The notes beneath the pieces were generated by a model, which was not told the origin of the DNA, searched no databases, and saw nothing but the letters and a program-made list of their open reading frames with translations. Shown here one piece after another: positions 53,014-62,206 of a DNA stretch of 64,000 bases (position 1 is its first letter; each line of letters starts with the position of its first letter). A program made the translations under genes and the position numbers. Origin of the DNA: Streptomyces sp. RPT161 (lineage in GTDB: Bacteria; Actinomycetota; Actinomycetes; Streptomycetales; Streptomycetaceae); the NCBI RefSeq assembly GCF_027533845.1, contig NZ_JAPZVN010000008.1:1-64000 (forward strand), given 5' to 3'.

Positions 53014-54105
53014 ATGAGACTTACGGACATATCGCTGGATTGGACGCTGTCGGGCGCCGTGGGACTGGCGGTTCTGGCGGCCACGGGGACGGTGGTGGTG
53101 CGCGGTCGCCGGGCCAAGGCGGCGCAGGGTGAGCAACTGGACTCCTGGGAGCGCGGGGAGGAGCGGCGGCGGCAGAAGGAGGCGATGTACGGCAGCGCCT
53201 CGTATGTGCTGCTGTTCTGCTGCGCCGCGGTCGCGGCGGCGCTGTCGTTCCACGGCCTGGTCGGCTTCGGGCGGCAGAACCTGAGCCTGGACGGCGGCTG
53301 GGAGTACCTGGTGCCGTTCGGCCTGGACGGCGCGGCCATGTTCTGCTCGGTGCTCGCGGTGCGCGAGGCCAGCCACGGTGACGCGGCGCTCGGCTCACGC
53401 ATGCTGGTGTGGACGTTCGCGGCGGCCTCCGCCTGGTTCAACTGGGTGCACGCGCCGCGCGGTCTGGGCCACGCCGGGGCGCCGGAGTTCTTCGCCGGGA
53501 TGTCGCTGTCGGCCGCCGTGCTGTTCGACCGGGCGCTGAAGCAGACCCGCAGGGCCGCGCTGCGCGAGCAGGGGCTGGTGCCCCGTCCGCTGCCGCAGAT
53601 CCGTATGGTGCGCTGGATGCGCGCACCACGTGAGACCTACCGCGCCTGGTCGCTGATGCTGCTGGAGAACGTCCGCACTCTGGACGAGGCGGTCGAGGAG
53701 GTCCGCGACGACCGCCGGGAGAAGGAGCGCAACCGCAGGCGCCGCCGCGACCACGACCGGCTGGAGCGCGCCCGCATCAAGGCGATCGCCCGCCAGCACC
53801 GGGGCTGGGGACAGCACCGCGGTGGCCGCCAGGTGGAGCTCGCCCCGGCCGCCCAGGGCGCCACCGCGCCCGACACCGGTACCGGGGCCACCGGCGGTAC
53901 GCCCGCCGCCCAGGTCGAGCTCGCGGAGCCCGTCATAGCCGAGGCGGCAGAGCTACCCGTACGCCCCCGCCCGGCGCTGCAGCCCGTCACCGGTGAATCC
54001 GGCCCCGCCGTTGTCGATCTGACTGCCGAGGACGACACCCAGGCGCTGCCGCGGCTGGACTCGCTGGAGGCCAAACTCAAGGACCTTGAACGGCAGTTCG
54101 GCTGA
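53014..54105 (+). CDS. DUF2637 membrane protein
   Basis: This 363-residue protein has an N-terminal half with four to five membrane helices (GAVGLAVLAATGTVVV, ASYVLLFCCAAVAAALSFHG, LVPFGLDGAAMFCSVLAVRE, FAAASAWFNWVHAPRG, FFAGMSLSAAVLF), the arrangement of DUF2637 proteins such as actinomycete plasmid-spread SpdA/SpdB-like proteins. The C-terminal half is a highly charged helix (RREKERNRRRRRDHDRLERARIK) and an Ala/Pro/Thr-rich tail ending in a short coiled coil (DSLEAKLKDLERQFG). The ATG at 53014 follows AAGGGA. No plasmid-transfer genes accompany it, so this is probably a chromosomal relative of unknown function. Confidence 0.82.
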   Translation: MRLTDISLDWTLSGAVGLAVLAATGTVVVRGRRAKAAQGEQLDSWERGEERRRQKEAMYGSASYVLLFCCAAVAAALSFHGLVGFGRQNLSLDGGWEYLVPFGLDGAAMFCSVLAVREASHGDAALGSRMLVWTFAAASAWFNWVHAPRGLGHAGAPEFFAGMSLSAAVLFDRALKQTRRAALREQGLVPRPLPQIRMVRWMRAPRETYRAWSLMLLENVRTLDEAVEEVRDDRREKERNRRRRRDHDRLERARIKAIARQHRGWGQHRGGRQVELAPAAQGATAPDTGTGATGGTPAAQVELAEPVIAEAAELPVRPRPALQPVTGESGPAVVDLTAEDDTQALPRLDSLEAKLKDLERQFG

Positions 54106-54233
54106 GTCCGCACCGCCGAATCGGTTCCGTCGAACCCCGGGCCGCCCCGCCTCGCGCGGGACACGGTCCGCAGAAACCGTTCCTCTAAGCCCGGTCCCCG
54201 TGCCAACCCGGCGCGGGGACCGTCGCGTTCGGC

Positions 54234-54776
54234 TCAGGCGGACGCCGCCGCCAGCTCGAACCACACCGTCTTGCCCAGCCGCTGCACCCGTACCCCCCAG
54301 GCGTCGGCGAGCTCCTTGACCAGCAGCAGCCCGCGCCCGGACGGCGTGTGGTCGGTAGCCTGGCGGGGCTTCGGGCGCCGTGCGCTGAAGTCACGCACCT
54401 CGACCCGCAACCGGCCCTCGGCACCACCGGTCAGCCTCGCGGTGAACACCGCCCCCTGATCCGTGTGCACCAGCGCGTTGGTCACCAGTTCGCTGGTCAG
54501 CAGCTCGGCCGTGTCGACCAGGCCGGGCACCTCCCAGCGGCGTAACTGGTCCCGCAGCAGTGCGCGCACCTCCCCTACGGCGGGCAGGTCGGCGCGCCGT
54601 AGCTGACGGCGCAACTCCCGCCGGTGTGTGTTGCGTTGGGGCGTCCGGGCGCCGCGTACCGCGTGCTTTCCCCGGGATATCCGAGACCCCCGTGATCCAT
54701 GGGACACCACATTGCCGTCCCGTGCCACCCGTTCCCCCGACAGTCGGTCCATTGATTCCGCTCCGGCCCCCGTCAC
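54234..54776 (-). CDS. HATPase_c ATP-binding protein (anti-sigma-factor-like)
   Basis: This 180-residue protein has a basic, disordered N-terminus of about 50 residues and a GHKL ATPase domain: LLTSELVTNALVHTDQG (N box with the Mg-binding Asn), VEVRDFSARRP (G1 region) and SGRGLLLVKELADAWGV (G2). Such short, stand-alone SpoIIAB/RsbW-like proteins are abundant in Streptomyces and act as anti-sigma kinases or signalling ATPases. The GTG at 54776 with AAGGGGGA is favoured; an ATG at 54752 is possible. It converges with the DUF2637 gene and is divergent from the alpha-mannosidase. The partner is unknown. Confidence 0.88.
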   Translation of the reverse strand: MTGAGAESMDRLSGERVARDGNVVSHGSRGSRISRGKHAVRGARTPQRNTHRRELRRQLRRADLPAVGEVRALLRDQLRRWEVPGLVDTAELLTSELVTNALVHTDQGAVFTARLTGGAEGRLRVEVRDFSARRPKPRQATDHTPSGRGLLLVKELADAWGVRVQRLGKTVWFELAAASA

Positions 54777-54967
54777 GTGTCCCCCTTCGAACGTGCGTCG
54801 CCGAATGCATTCCCAACCGGCCGCGGTCCACTCCCCGAACCGGGATGTCTTGTCGGATCCCTCGGGGGTCGCCCCGCCGGTACGGGGAATGGTCCCCTGG
54901 GAATGGTGTGCGATGGCGGACGGCTTTCGGCGGTGGCCGACGGCTTGGCGCAGCGGGAGGAGCCGCG

Positions 54968-57900
54968 ATGCACGACGATCGCTTGCTGGTGGAGGGGCGT
55001 CTGGAACGGGCGCTCGCCCAGTTCATCAAAGACGCGGTGTATTCGGCGCGCACCCCGATGACGGTGCGCGCCTGGCACGTACGGGGCGAGCCGGTGCCCG
55101 TGGAGGAGGCGCTGAAGGCCGCCTACGAGCCGTTCTCGCCGGGCACGGAATGGGGCGCTCCGTGGTCCACCAGCTGGTTCCGTATCGAGGGCACCGTGCC
55201 GCAGGAGTGGGCGGGGCGCCGGGTCGAGGCGCTGCTCGATCCGGGCTTCACCGGGGTGCATCCGGGCTTCCAGGCGGAGGGGCTGGTCTACGACTGGGAG
55301 GGCGTGCCGATCAAGGGCGTCCATCCGCGCAACCGGCAGGTGCCGGTGGGCTCCCCGGTGGCGGGCGGCGAGCCGGTGCGGCTGCTGCTGGAGGCGGCGG
55401 CGAACCCACAGGTGCTGCGGGACTTCCGGCCGACCCGGCTGGGCGACATCACCACCGCCGGGGACGCGCCGCTGTACCGGTTCGGGTCCGCGGAACTGGC
55501 GGTGCTGGACGAGAACGTGTGGCATCTGGTCTTCGACATCGAGGTGCTGTCGGAGCTGATGCACGAGCTGCCGATGGACGATCCGCGCCGCCACGAGATC
55601 CTGCGCGCCCTGGAAAGCGCGCTGGACGCGCTCGACCTGCACGACGTCGCCGGTACCGCGGTGGCCGCCCGGGCCGAGCTGGCCGAGGTCCTGGCCCGTC
55701 CCGCACACGCCAGCGCCCACCGGCTCACCGCGACCGGTCATGCGCACATCGACTCCGCATGGCTGTGGCCGCTGCGCGAGACGGTGCGCAAGGCGTCCCG
55801 CACCTTCGCCAATGTCACCGATCTCGCCCGGGAATACCCGGAGTTGGTGTTCTCCTGCTCCCAGGCACAGCAGTACGCGTGGGTGAAGGAGAACCAGCCG
55901 CACATCTGGGAGCGCATCAAGAAGGCCGTGGCAAGCGGCAACTGGGCCCCGGTGGGGTCCATGTGGGTGGAATCGGACGCCAACATGCCCGGCGGTGAGG
56001 CGCTGGCCCGGCAGATCACCCATGGAAAACGGTTCTTCCGCGAGGAACTCGGCGTGGACACCCAGGAGATCTGGCTTCCCGACTCCTTCGGGTACACCGC
56101 CGCCTTTCCGCAACTCGCCAGGCTCGCCGGGGTCCGCTGGTTCCTCACCCAGAAGATGTCCTGGAACCAGTCCAACAAGATGCCGCACCACACCTTCTGG
56201 TGGGAGGGAATCGACGGCACCCGGGTGTTCACCCATTTCCCGCCGGTCGACACCTACAACTGCGAGATGCGCGCCTCGGAACTCGCACACGCGGTACGGA
56301 ACTTCGCCGAGAAGGGACTGGCGACCCATTCGCTGGTGCCCTTCGGCTACGGGGACGGGGGCGGCGGGCCGACCCGCGAAATGCTGGAGAAGGCGCGGCG
56401 GCTGCGTTCTCTGGAGGGGTCACCGCGGGTGGCCGTCGACCGGCCGTCGGCGTTCTTCACCGCGGCCGAAGCGGAATACGGTGAGCGGGCGCCGGTGTGG
56501 TCCGGCGAGATGTACCTGGAACTGCACCGCGCCACGTACACCACCCAGGCCAAGACCAAGCAGGGCAACCGGCGCAGTGAACACCTGCTGCGCGAGGCGG
56601 AGTTGTGGGCGGCCACCGCCGCGCTGCGGGTACCGGGGTACGCCTATCCGTACGACGACCTGGACCGGATCTGGAAGACGGTGCTGCTGCACCAGTTCCA
56701 TGACATCCTGCCGGGCAGCTCCATCGCCTGGGTGCACCGGGAGGCCCGGGACACCTACGAGCGGGTGCGCGCCGAGCTGGAGCGGATCATCGACGGTGCG
56801 GTCGCGGCGCTGGGCGGCACCGCCGCGGGCGGCGAGACGGTGCTGCTCAACGCCGCGCCCTACCCGCGCGCAGAGGCCGTGACGCTGCGCGACGGACGCA
56901 CCGTGTGGGCCGAGGTGCCCGCGCTGGGGGCGGCCGGGGCGGCCGAACCGCCGCGCGGGGTACGGGTGGAGGCGCACGCCGATCCCGGCGGGCATGTGCT
57001 GGAGAACGACCTGCTGCGGGTGGCCGTGGACTCCGACGGTCTGCTCAACTCGGTGTACGACAAGGTGGCGGAGCGCGAGGTACTCGCGCCCGGCAGCCGG
57101 GGCAACCTGCTCCAGATCCACCCGGACCACCCCAACAAGTGGGACGCCTGGGACATCGACCGGCACTACCGGCGCAAGCACACCGACCTGGTGGCCGCCG
57201 AGTCGGTGACGCTCACCGAGCCGGGGCCGCTGCGCGCGGTGGTGCGCGTGGTACGGGAGTTCGGGAGCTCGCGAGTGGTGCAGGACATCGCGCTGCAGGC
57301 GGGCAGCAGGCGGATGGACATCACCACCGAGGTCGACTGGCACGAGTCGGAGAAGGTGCTCAAGGCCGCGTTCGCGCTCGACGTGCACGCCGAACGGGCC
57401 GCGTCCGAGATCCAGTTCGGACACGTGTACCGGCCGACGCACACCAACACCAGTTGGGACGCGGCCCGGTTCGAGACCTGTGCGCACCGCTGGACGCACG
57501 TGGCCGAGCCGGGCTACGGCGTGGCGGTGCTCAACGACTCGACGTACGGCCATGACACCAGCCGCGGTTCCGGGGCGGCCGGGACGGTCACCACGGTCCG
57601 GCTGACGCTGCTGCGGGCGCCGCACAGCCCGGACCCGGAGACCGACCAGGGCACGCACCGGTTCCGCTACGCGCTGCTGCCCGGGGCGGGGATCGGCGAT
57701 GCGGTGGCCGAAGGGCTGGCGCTCAACCTGCCGTTGCGTCCGGCGGCCACCAGTGCGCCGGTGGACCCGCTGGTCGCGGTGGACGATCCGGCGATCACCG
57801 TCGAGTCGGTCAAGCTGGCCGACGACCGCTCCGGCGACGTGGTGGTCCGGCTCTACGAGTCGCGTGGCGGCCGGGCGCGCGCCACACTGTCCGCGGGTTT

Positions 57901-58039
57901 CCCGGTGGCCCGGGCGGAGGTCACCGATCTACTGGAGCAGCCACGGGAGCCCGCCGCCGCGGACGGCGACCGGATCGCACTGCGACTGCGGCCGTTCCAG
58001 ATCACGACCCTGCGGCTGAGGCCTTCCGGCGGATCCTGA
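54968..58039 (+). CDS. GH38 alpha-mannosidase
   Basis: This 1023-residue enzyme is a glycoside hydrolase family 38 alpha-mannosidase. An N-terminal beta domain (1-240) is followed by the catalytic domain: ATGHAHIDSAWLWPLRET with the Zn-binding HxD, WVESDANMPGGEALARQ with the nucleophile Asp, WLPDSFGYTAAFPQ, and LLHQFHDILPGSSI with further Zn ligands. The rest (from about 620) is the beta-sandwich C-terminus. The ATG at 54968 follows GGGAGGAG; the longer in-frame extension is not protein-like. There is no signal peptide, so it acts inside the cell on mannosides. No transporter or regulator is adjacent. Confidence 0.95.
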   Translation: MHDDRLLVEGRLERALAQFIKDAVYSARTPMTVRAWHVRGEPVPVEEALKAAYEPFSPGTEWGAPWSTSWFRIEGTVPQEWAGRRVEALLDPGFTGVHPGFQAEGLVYDWEGVPIKGVHPRNRQVPVGSPVAGGEPVRLLLEAAANPQVLRDFRPTRLGDITTAGDAPLYRFGSAELAVLDENVWHLVFDIEVLSELMHELPMDDPRRHEILRALESALDALDLHDVAGTAVAARAELAEVLARPAHASAHRLTATGHAHIDSAWLWPLRETVRKASRTFANVTDLAREYPELVFSCSQAQQYAWVKENQPHIWERIKKAVASGNWAPVGSMWVESDANMPGGEALARQITHGKRFFREELGVDTQEIWLPDSFGYTAAFPQLARLAGVRWFLTQKMSWNQSNKMPHHTFWWEGIDGTRVFTHFPPVDTYNCEMRASELAHAVRNFAEKGLATHSLVPFGYGDGGGGPTREMLEKARRLRSLEGSPRVAVDRPSAFFTAAEAEYGERAPVWSGEMYLELHRATYTTQAKTKQGNRRSEHLLREAELWAATAALRVPGYAYPYDDLDRIWKTVLLHQFHDILPGSSIAWVHREARDTYERVRAELERIIDGAVAALGGTAAGGETVLLNAAPYPRAEAVTLRDGRTVWAEVPALGAAGAAEPPRGVRVEAHADPGGHVLENDLLRVAVDSDGLLNSVYDKVAEREVLAPGSRGNLLQIHPDHPNKWDAWDIDRHYRRKHTDLVAAESVTLTEPGPLRAVVRVVREFGSSRVVQDIALQAGSRRMDITTEVDWHESEKVLKAAFALDVHAERAASEIQFGHVYRPTHTNTSWDAARFETCAHRWTHVAEPGYGVAVLNDSTYGHDTSRGSGAAGTVTTVRLTLLRAPHSPDPETDQGTHRFRYALLPGAGIGDAVAEGLALNLPLRPAATSAPVDPLVAVDDPAITVESVKLADDRSGDVVVRLYESRGGRARATLSAGFPVARAEVTDLLEQPREPAAADGDRIALRLRPFQITTLRLRPSGGS

Positions 58040-58134
58040 GTGCGGGCCGCCGCCGCGGGCGGCCTGGTCGTCGCTCGCCGTCGCGCCGGGTCCTCGCGGG
58101 GGCAAGCCCCCAACTCCCTTTCCCGCAGGGGGGT

Positions 58135-59157
58135 TCAGCCCTCCCACACCGCGACGGCGGTACGGTCGTCGGCGTAGCCCTTGACCCTGGTCGCGGTGTC
58201 GGCGAGGAACGCGGTGAGGCCGGGTGGTTCGTCCGCCCGACCCCAGCGCCGTGCGAGGTGCTCGGACAACTCCGGTGTGTCGCGCAGCGGGTCGGCGAGC
58301 CCGGCGCTGCACAGCAGCAACGTATCTCCGCACTGTGCCACCGAGGCGCGGAACCGGAACCGGGTGCCCGCGTCCTCGGGTTCGGCGTCCGGGTCGAGGT
58401 CCTGCCACTGGCCGTCGCGCAGCCGGAACAGGCCGCCGGAGCCGAGACCGAAGAAGACCCGGGTCCGGCAGTCGGGGTCCAGCGGCAGCAGCAGGCAGCG
58501 CAGCGACGCCACGAAGTCGTGCGGCGCCACGGGGGATTCGCCGTCGGTGTGCGGCCTTCCGTAGGCCCGCGCGGTGAGGCGGCGCAGCCCCGCCTTGAGC
58601 GCGCCGCGCTGTCCCGACCGTATGTCCTCGGCGAGCCGGGGGAGGTTGCGGCCCACCGCGCTGCCGAGGGCGTGGCAGGCGTCGTGGGCGGCGCGCGGCG
58701 CGTCGTCGGCGGCCCGGGTGCCGCCCGCGACGGCGAGGAACAGCAGTGCGTCGTCTCCGGTGCCGAACCGGGCGGTGAGCAGGGCGTCGGCGCGCGGTGC
58801 GCCACGGTAGCGCGCGGAGTCGCCGCGCCCGGAGACGGCACGCACCGTCAACCGCCCGTACCGCGCGCCGTCGAGCACGGTGTCGGGGACCAGGTCGTCC
58901 AGTCGCTCGGGGTCGGCGCACGGCCAGGCGGTGGGCTCGGCGTCGTAGGTGGGCGGCCGGTCCCCCACGTGGATGACCTCCGCCGACGGCCGTGGCGCGG
59001 GTACCGGCGGGCCCAGGAAGGCCCGCCGTACGGTGGCGAAGTGCTCGTCCAGCGAACCGTCCGGCGGTGCGCCGGGCAGGTCCGCTGTCCCTTCGTCGTC
59101 GTAGAGCCGCCGCCACCATGTGTCGTCGTGGTGGTGCCGCTCCCCCAGATGACTCAT
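58135..59157 (-). CDS. PP2C-like phosphatase-fold protein
   Basis: This 340-residue protein has a C-terminal two-thirds resembling a PPM/PP2C serine/threonine phosphatase: VRAVSGRGDSARYRGAPRADALL, DALLFLAVAGGTRAADDAP, CGDTLLLCSAGLADPLRDTPEL and the final YADDRTAVAVWEG. In PP2C the first motif is DGMGG-like and the last DNxT-like; here AVAGGT and DDRTA are deviant, so metal binding may be partial. The N-terminal 100 residues (DDTWWRRLYDDEG, Pro-rich) are probably flexible. It is monocistronic. A signalling role beside actinomycete Ser/Thr kinases is the usual guess; activity is uncertain. Confidence 0.7.
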   Translation of the reverse strand: MSHLGERHHHDDTWWRRLYDDEGTADLPGAPPDGSLDEHFATVRRAFLGPPVPAPRPSAEVIHVGDRPPTYDAEPTAWPCADPERLDDLVPDTVLDGARYGRLTVRAVSGRGDSARYRGAPRADALLTARFGTGDDALLFLAVAGGTRAADDAPRAAHDACHALGSAVGRNLPRLAEDIRSGQRGALKAGLRRLTARAYGRPHTDGESPVAPHDFVASLRCLLLPLDPDCRTRVFFGLGSGGLFRLRDGQWQDLDPDAEPEDAGTRFRFRASVAQCGDTLLLCSAGLADPLRDTPELSEHLARRWGRADEPPGLTAFLADTATRVKGYADDRTAVAVWEG

Positions 59158-59327
59158 GTCCCTATTGTCCGCGGCAACACGGCTGCGGAAACGGTTCTCA
59201 CCAGAACGCTACGCTTCGCCAGCCCCGTTCGAGGGCCCCGAACGGGGGTACGTTCGAATTTCGCGGTGCCGCCTGGCGGCAGTCGCCCGCCGCACCGGCG
59301 GGTCTTGCTCTCGGCGGTGACCGAAGA

Positions 59328-59353
59328 GGCGTCGGGGACTTGCCTCCGACGCC
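59328..59353. terminator. Hairpin after the GerMN lipoprotein gene
   Basis: GGCGTCGG, a 10-base loop, and CCGACGCC lie immediately past the minus-strand stop at 59358. The rest of the 200-base space to the PP2C-like gene start holds only its presumed promoter; I see no clear boxes there. Confidence 0.55.
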
Positions 59354-59357
59354 GTCC

Positions 59358-59897
59358 CTACGGTGCCGTCGTCGCCGGGGCGGGGGTGGGTGGGGAGGAG
59401 GGGACCGCGCAGCGGAGGGGGCCCAGGGTGGTGTGGCCGCTGGTCACGCGGACGTCGATGTCGGCGGCGGTGCCGTCGCCCTCCTTGGCGGCGGCGTTGG
59501 CCGCCGTACACGTCAACTGGCTGACCGCGTTCGGGGTGAGCCGGGTGACGTCGGTGGACATCACGATCCGCACCTGCTGGTTGCCGGTGACGACCTTGGC
59601 CACGCCGATCGGCGGCGCCAGTTCCGTGGTCATACCGCGGGCGGTCTCCGCGCTGTTGGGGCCGCCGAGCAGCAGGTCCAGCGTCTCCTGGGGGCCGACC
59701 GGGCCGGACGCGGGCCGGGTCACCGACTGCAGCCCGGTCGGCGAGACGAAGTACAGCCGCACCGTGGCCTGCGGATGGACGCCCGTCGCCGGAATCCCGG
59801 CCTCGACGACGCCGGTGGGCTGGATGCCGCACCCCACGAGCGCGCCGAGCGCCACGGCTCCCGACGCGGCGGCCGTCAACCGCCGGTTAACCGCCAT
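59358..59897 (-). CDS. GerMN-domain lipoprotein, third gene of a two-component operon
   Basis: This 179-residue protein has a signal peptide (VNRRLTAAASGAVALGALVGC) ending in a clear lipobox LVGC. The mature part is a GerMN-like domain (ATVRLYFVSPTGLQSVTRP, GPQETLDLLLGGPNSAE, TDVTRLTPNAVSQLTC), ending in a Pro/Thr-rich tail. The ATG at 59897 shares a base with the kinase stop (TGATG), so it is coupled to it. Small lipoproteins are encoded with the Streptomyces CseB/CseC and AfsQ1/AfsQ2 systems, where they modulate signalling; a similar role here is inferred from position. Confidence 0.85.
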   Translation of the reverse strand: MAVNRRLTAAASGAVALGALVGCGIQPTGVVEAGIPATGVHPQATVRLYFVSPTGLQSVTRPASGPVGPQETLDLLLGGPNSAETARGMTTELAPPIGVAKVVTGNQQVRIVMSTDVTRLTPNAVSQLTCTAANAAAKEGDGTAADIDVRVTSGHTTLGPLRCAVPSSPPTPAPATTAP

Positions 59898-61384
59898 CAC
59901 TGTTCCTCACCGTCCTGGGGGCATGGTTGGTGCGCGTGCGGGTCCCGGGCGCGCAGCGGCAGGTCCACGGTGAACACCGCGCCGCCCTCCGGCCGGTTGG
60001 CGGCGCGCAGTTCGCCGCCGTGCAGCCGTACGTTCTCCTCGGCGATGGCCAGACCCAGTCCGCTGCCCTCGGACCGGGCGCGGGCCGCGTCGGCCTTGTA
60101 GAACCGCTCGAAGATGTGCGGCAGCACCTCGTCCGGTATGCCGGGACCGTTGTCGGCGACCTCGATCAGCAGGCGCCCTCCCCCGGCCGCGAGCCGGATC
60201 CTTACCGGTGCGCCGCCGTGCCGCAGTGCGTTGCCGACCAGGTTGGCGACGACCACGTCGATCCGCCGGGGGTCGAGCAACGCCCTTACCCGGCCCGCGA
60301 GTCGGGTTTCCACCTGGTCCTGCCAACCGCGCGCCTGCAGGGACTTGCGCACCGTCTCCGCCGCGTCCACCTCGTCGAGGTGCAAGGCGGCGGCCCCGGC
60401 GTCGAACCGGGAGACCTCCATCAGGTCCTCCACCATCCGCACCAGCTTCGCCGTCTCCGCGCTCACCAGCCGTACCGCCGCCGCGGTGTCCGGGTCGAGC
60501 GCCGCCGCGTCCTCGTCCAGTACGTCGGTGACCGCGGTCATCGCGGCCAGCGGGGTGCGCAGTTCATGGGAGACGTCGGAGGCGAAGCGCCGGGCGGTGG
60601 CCTCCAGGCGGCGCAACTCGATCACGTTCTCCTCCAGCGTCGCCGCCATGTGGTTGAACGTGCGGGAGAGGTCGGCGAGTTCGTCGCCGCCGCGCACGTC
60701 GAGCCGGGTGTCGAGGCGGCCCGCCGCGATGTCCCCGGCGGCCTTGCGCAGCCTGCGCACCGGCCGCAGCACGCCCTGCGCGGCGAGCAGCGCGGGCACC
60801 AGGGACAGCGCGAGGGCGGGCACCGCGCCGCGCTCCGCGGCCTTGATCAGCGCGCCGGTGTTGGCCTGTTCGGCGGTGAGCGGTAGTTCCGCGTAGACGG
60901 CCAGGCCGGACTGGGCGCGCAGGGTGCCCGCGTACGACACCGGCATGCCGATCGCCAGCCACGGGCGGCCGTCCTTCATCACCCGCTGGAAGACCGGAAC
61001 TCCCTTGCCGGCCACCGCCTCGCGCAGTTGGGGGGTGATGGCGGTGCCGGTGTTGGCCGGGCGCTGCGGCAGCAGCGGGCCGTTCTGGAAACTGGCGTAC
61101 GCCTGCCAGTTCTGCGCCTGGCCGCCGCCGTCGAGCTGGTAGGCGAAGTGCTGGAGGTCGCCGGCGCTGGGCGGGAAGGGCACGTCGGGCGCGAGCGAGT
61201 TGACCTGCGAGCGCAGCGCGTTGATCGCGGTGTCCTGGCTGCGCTGCAAGATGGCCTTCCTGGCCTCCTGGAAGGTGAGCGCCGCGGTGGTCAGCGCACT
61301 GACCGCGGCGACCAGCAGGAACGCCACCGCGAGCCGCGCGCGCAGGCCGCGCGCGGCCGACCAGCGGATCCGGGGCCGTCTCAC
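59897..61384 (-). CDS. Sensor histidine kinase, AfsQ2/CseC-like
   Basis: This 495-residue kinase has a transmembrane helix near the start (ARLAVAFLLVAAVSALTTAAL), an extracellular sensor of about 140 residues, a second helix (GAVPALALSLVPALLAAQGVL), a HAMP linker, the H-box DVSHELRTPLAAMTAVTDVL, and N/G boxes (NLVGNALRHGG, VADNGPGIPDE, GSGLGLAIAEENVRLHGG). The GTG start at 61384 overlaps the regulator stop by 4 bases (GTGA). Longer frames upstream are antisense to the regulator and are rejected. Gene order regulator-kinase-lipoprotein resembles the AfsQ operon more than the sigE-cseABC operon. Confidence 0.93.
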   Translation of the reverse strand: MRRPRIRWSAARGLRARLAVAFLLVAAVSALTTAALTFQEARKAILQRSQDTAINALRSQVNSLAPDVPFPPSAGDLQHFAYQLDGGGQAQNWQAYASFQNGPLLPQRPANTGTAITPQLREAVAGKGVPVFQRVMKDGRPWLAIGMPVSYAGTLRAQSGLAVYAELPLTAEQANTGALIKAAERGAVPALALSLVPALLAAQGVLRPVRRLRKAAGDIAAGRLDTRLDVRGGDELADLSRTFNHMAATLEENVIELRRLEATARRFASDVSHELRTPLAAMTAVTDVLDEDAAALDPDTAAAVRLVSAETAKLVRMVEDLMEVSRFDAGAAALHLDEVDAAETVRKSLQARGWQDQVETRLAGRVRALLDPRRIDVVVANLVGNALRHGGAPVRIRLAAGGGRLLIEVADNGPGIPDEVLPHIFERFYKADAARARSEGSGLGLAIAEENVRLHGGELRAANRPEGGAVFTVDLPLRARDPHAHQPCPQDGEEQ

Positions 61385-62085
61385 AGCGGCCCGAAGCGGT
61401 AGCCGAAGCCGCGCAGGGTCTGGATGTACTTCGGGGAGCGCGGGTTGTCCTCCACCTTCGCGCGCAGCCGCATCACACAGGCGTCCACCAGCCGGGAGTC
61501 GCCGTGGTAGCTGTGCTCCCAGACGCTCTCCAGCAGTTGCTGGCGGCTGAAGACCTGGCCGGGCGCGGCGGACAGGTACAGCAGCAGCTTCATCTCGGAC
61601 GGCGGCAGCGCGAGGTCCTCGCCGTCCTTGGTGACGATCAGCCCCACGCGGTCGATGCTCAGGTCCCCGTAGGTCTCGACGGACGGGGGCATCAGCAGTC
61701 CGTCCGCCCCGTCGCCGTCGGCGGGGGCGGTGCGGCGCAGCACGGCGCGTATCCGCGCCTCCAGCACCTCGCCGCGGGCGGGCTTGACGATGTAGTCGTC
61801 GGCCCCGGCCTCCAGTCCGAGGACCACGTCCATGTCGTCGCCGCGTGCCGTGAGCATGATGATCGGTAGCTGCCGGGTGGCGCGGATGCGCCGGCACACC
61901 TCGAAGCCGGAGGCGCCGGGCAGCATCAGGTCGAGCAGCACCAGGTCGGGCCGGAACGTCTCCAGCGCGGCCAGCCCGGCCTCACCGGTCGCCGCCGCCT
62001 CGATCTCATGGCCGCGACGGCGCAGGGCAAGGGTGACCCCGTGCCGCACCGCGGGGTCATCTTCGATCAAAAGCACTCGCGACAT
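61381..62085 (-). CDS. OmpR-family response regulator, AfsQ1/CseB-like
   Basis: This 234-residue regulator has a receiver domain with LLIEDD, the phospho-acceptor Asp in LVLLDLMLPGASGFEVCRRI, MLTARGDDMDVVLGLEAGAD and Lys in YIVKPARGE, then a winged helix (LPPSEMKLLLYLS, VFSRQQLLESVWEH, GDSRLVDACVMRLRAKVED, IQTLRGFGYRFG). The SRLVDACVMRLRAKVED segment is close to AfsQ1. It leads a three-gene operon with kinase and lipoprotein. A SigQ- or SigE-type sigma gene, usual beside AfsQ or Cse systems, is absent here. Confidence 0.94.
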   Translation of the reverse strand: MSRVLLIEDDPAVRHGVTLALRRRGHEIEAAATGEAGLAALETFRPDLVLLDLMLPGASGFEVCRRIRATRQLPIIMLTARGDDMDVVLGLEAGADDYIVKPARGEVLEARIRAVLRRTAPADGDGADGLLMPPSVETYGDLSIDRVGLIVTKDGEDLALPPSEMKLLLYLSAAPGQVFSRQQLLESVWEHSYHGDSRLVDACVMRLRAKVEDNPRSPKYIQTLRGFGYRFGPL

Positions 62086-62206
62086 GCGTCAAGTATCGAC
62101 GGGATTTATGAGCAAACGGTCACAAGCGGATCCATCGCCGCGCTTCGCTCGTCTCCCCACAGGAATTCGCGAACGGAACACCGTAAGTGCAGAAGGGCCG
62201 GGGATC

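Noticed and set aside
54560-54967. An N-terminal extension of the alpha-mannosidase
   Set aside because: The extension crosses the divergent promoter and the antisense ATPase gene. A strong GGGAGGAG site directly precedes the ATG at 54968.
58258-59973. A long plus-strand frame over the PP2C-like and GerMN genes
   Set aside because: There are no motifs, and it spans two genes and a terminator on the other strand that show real protein features.
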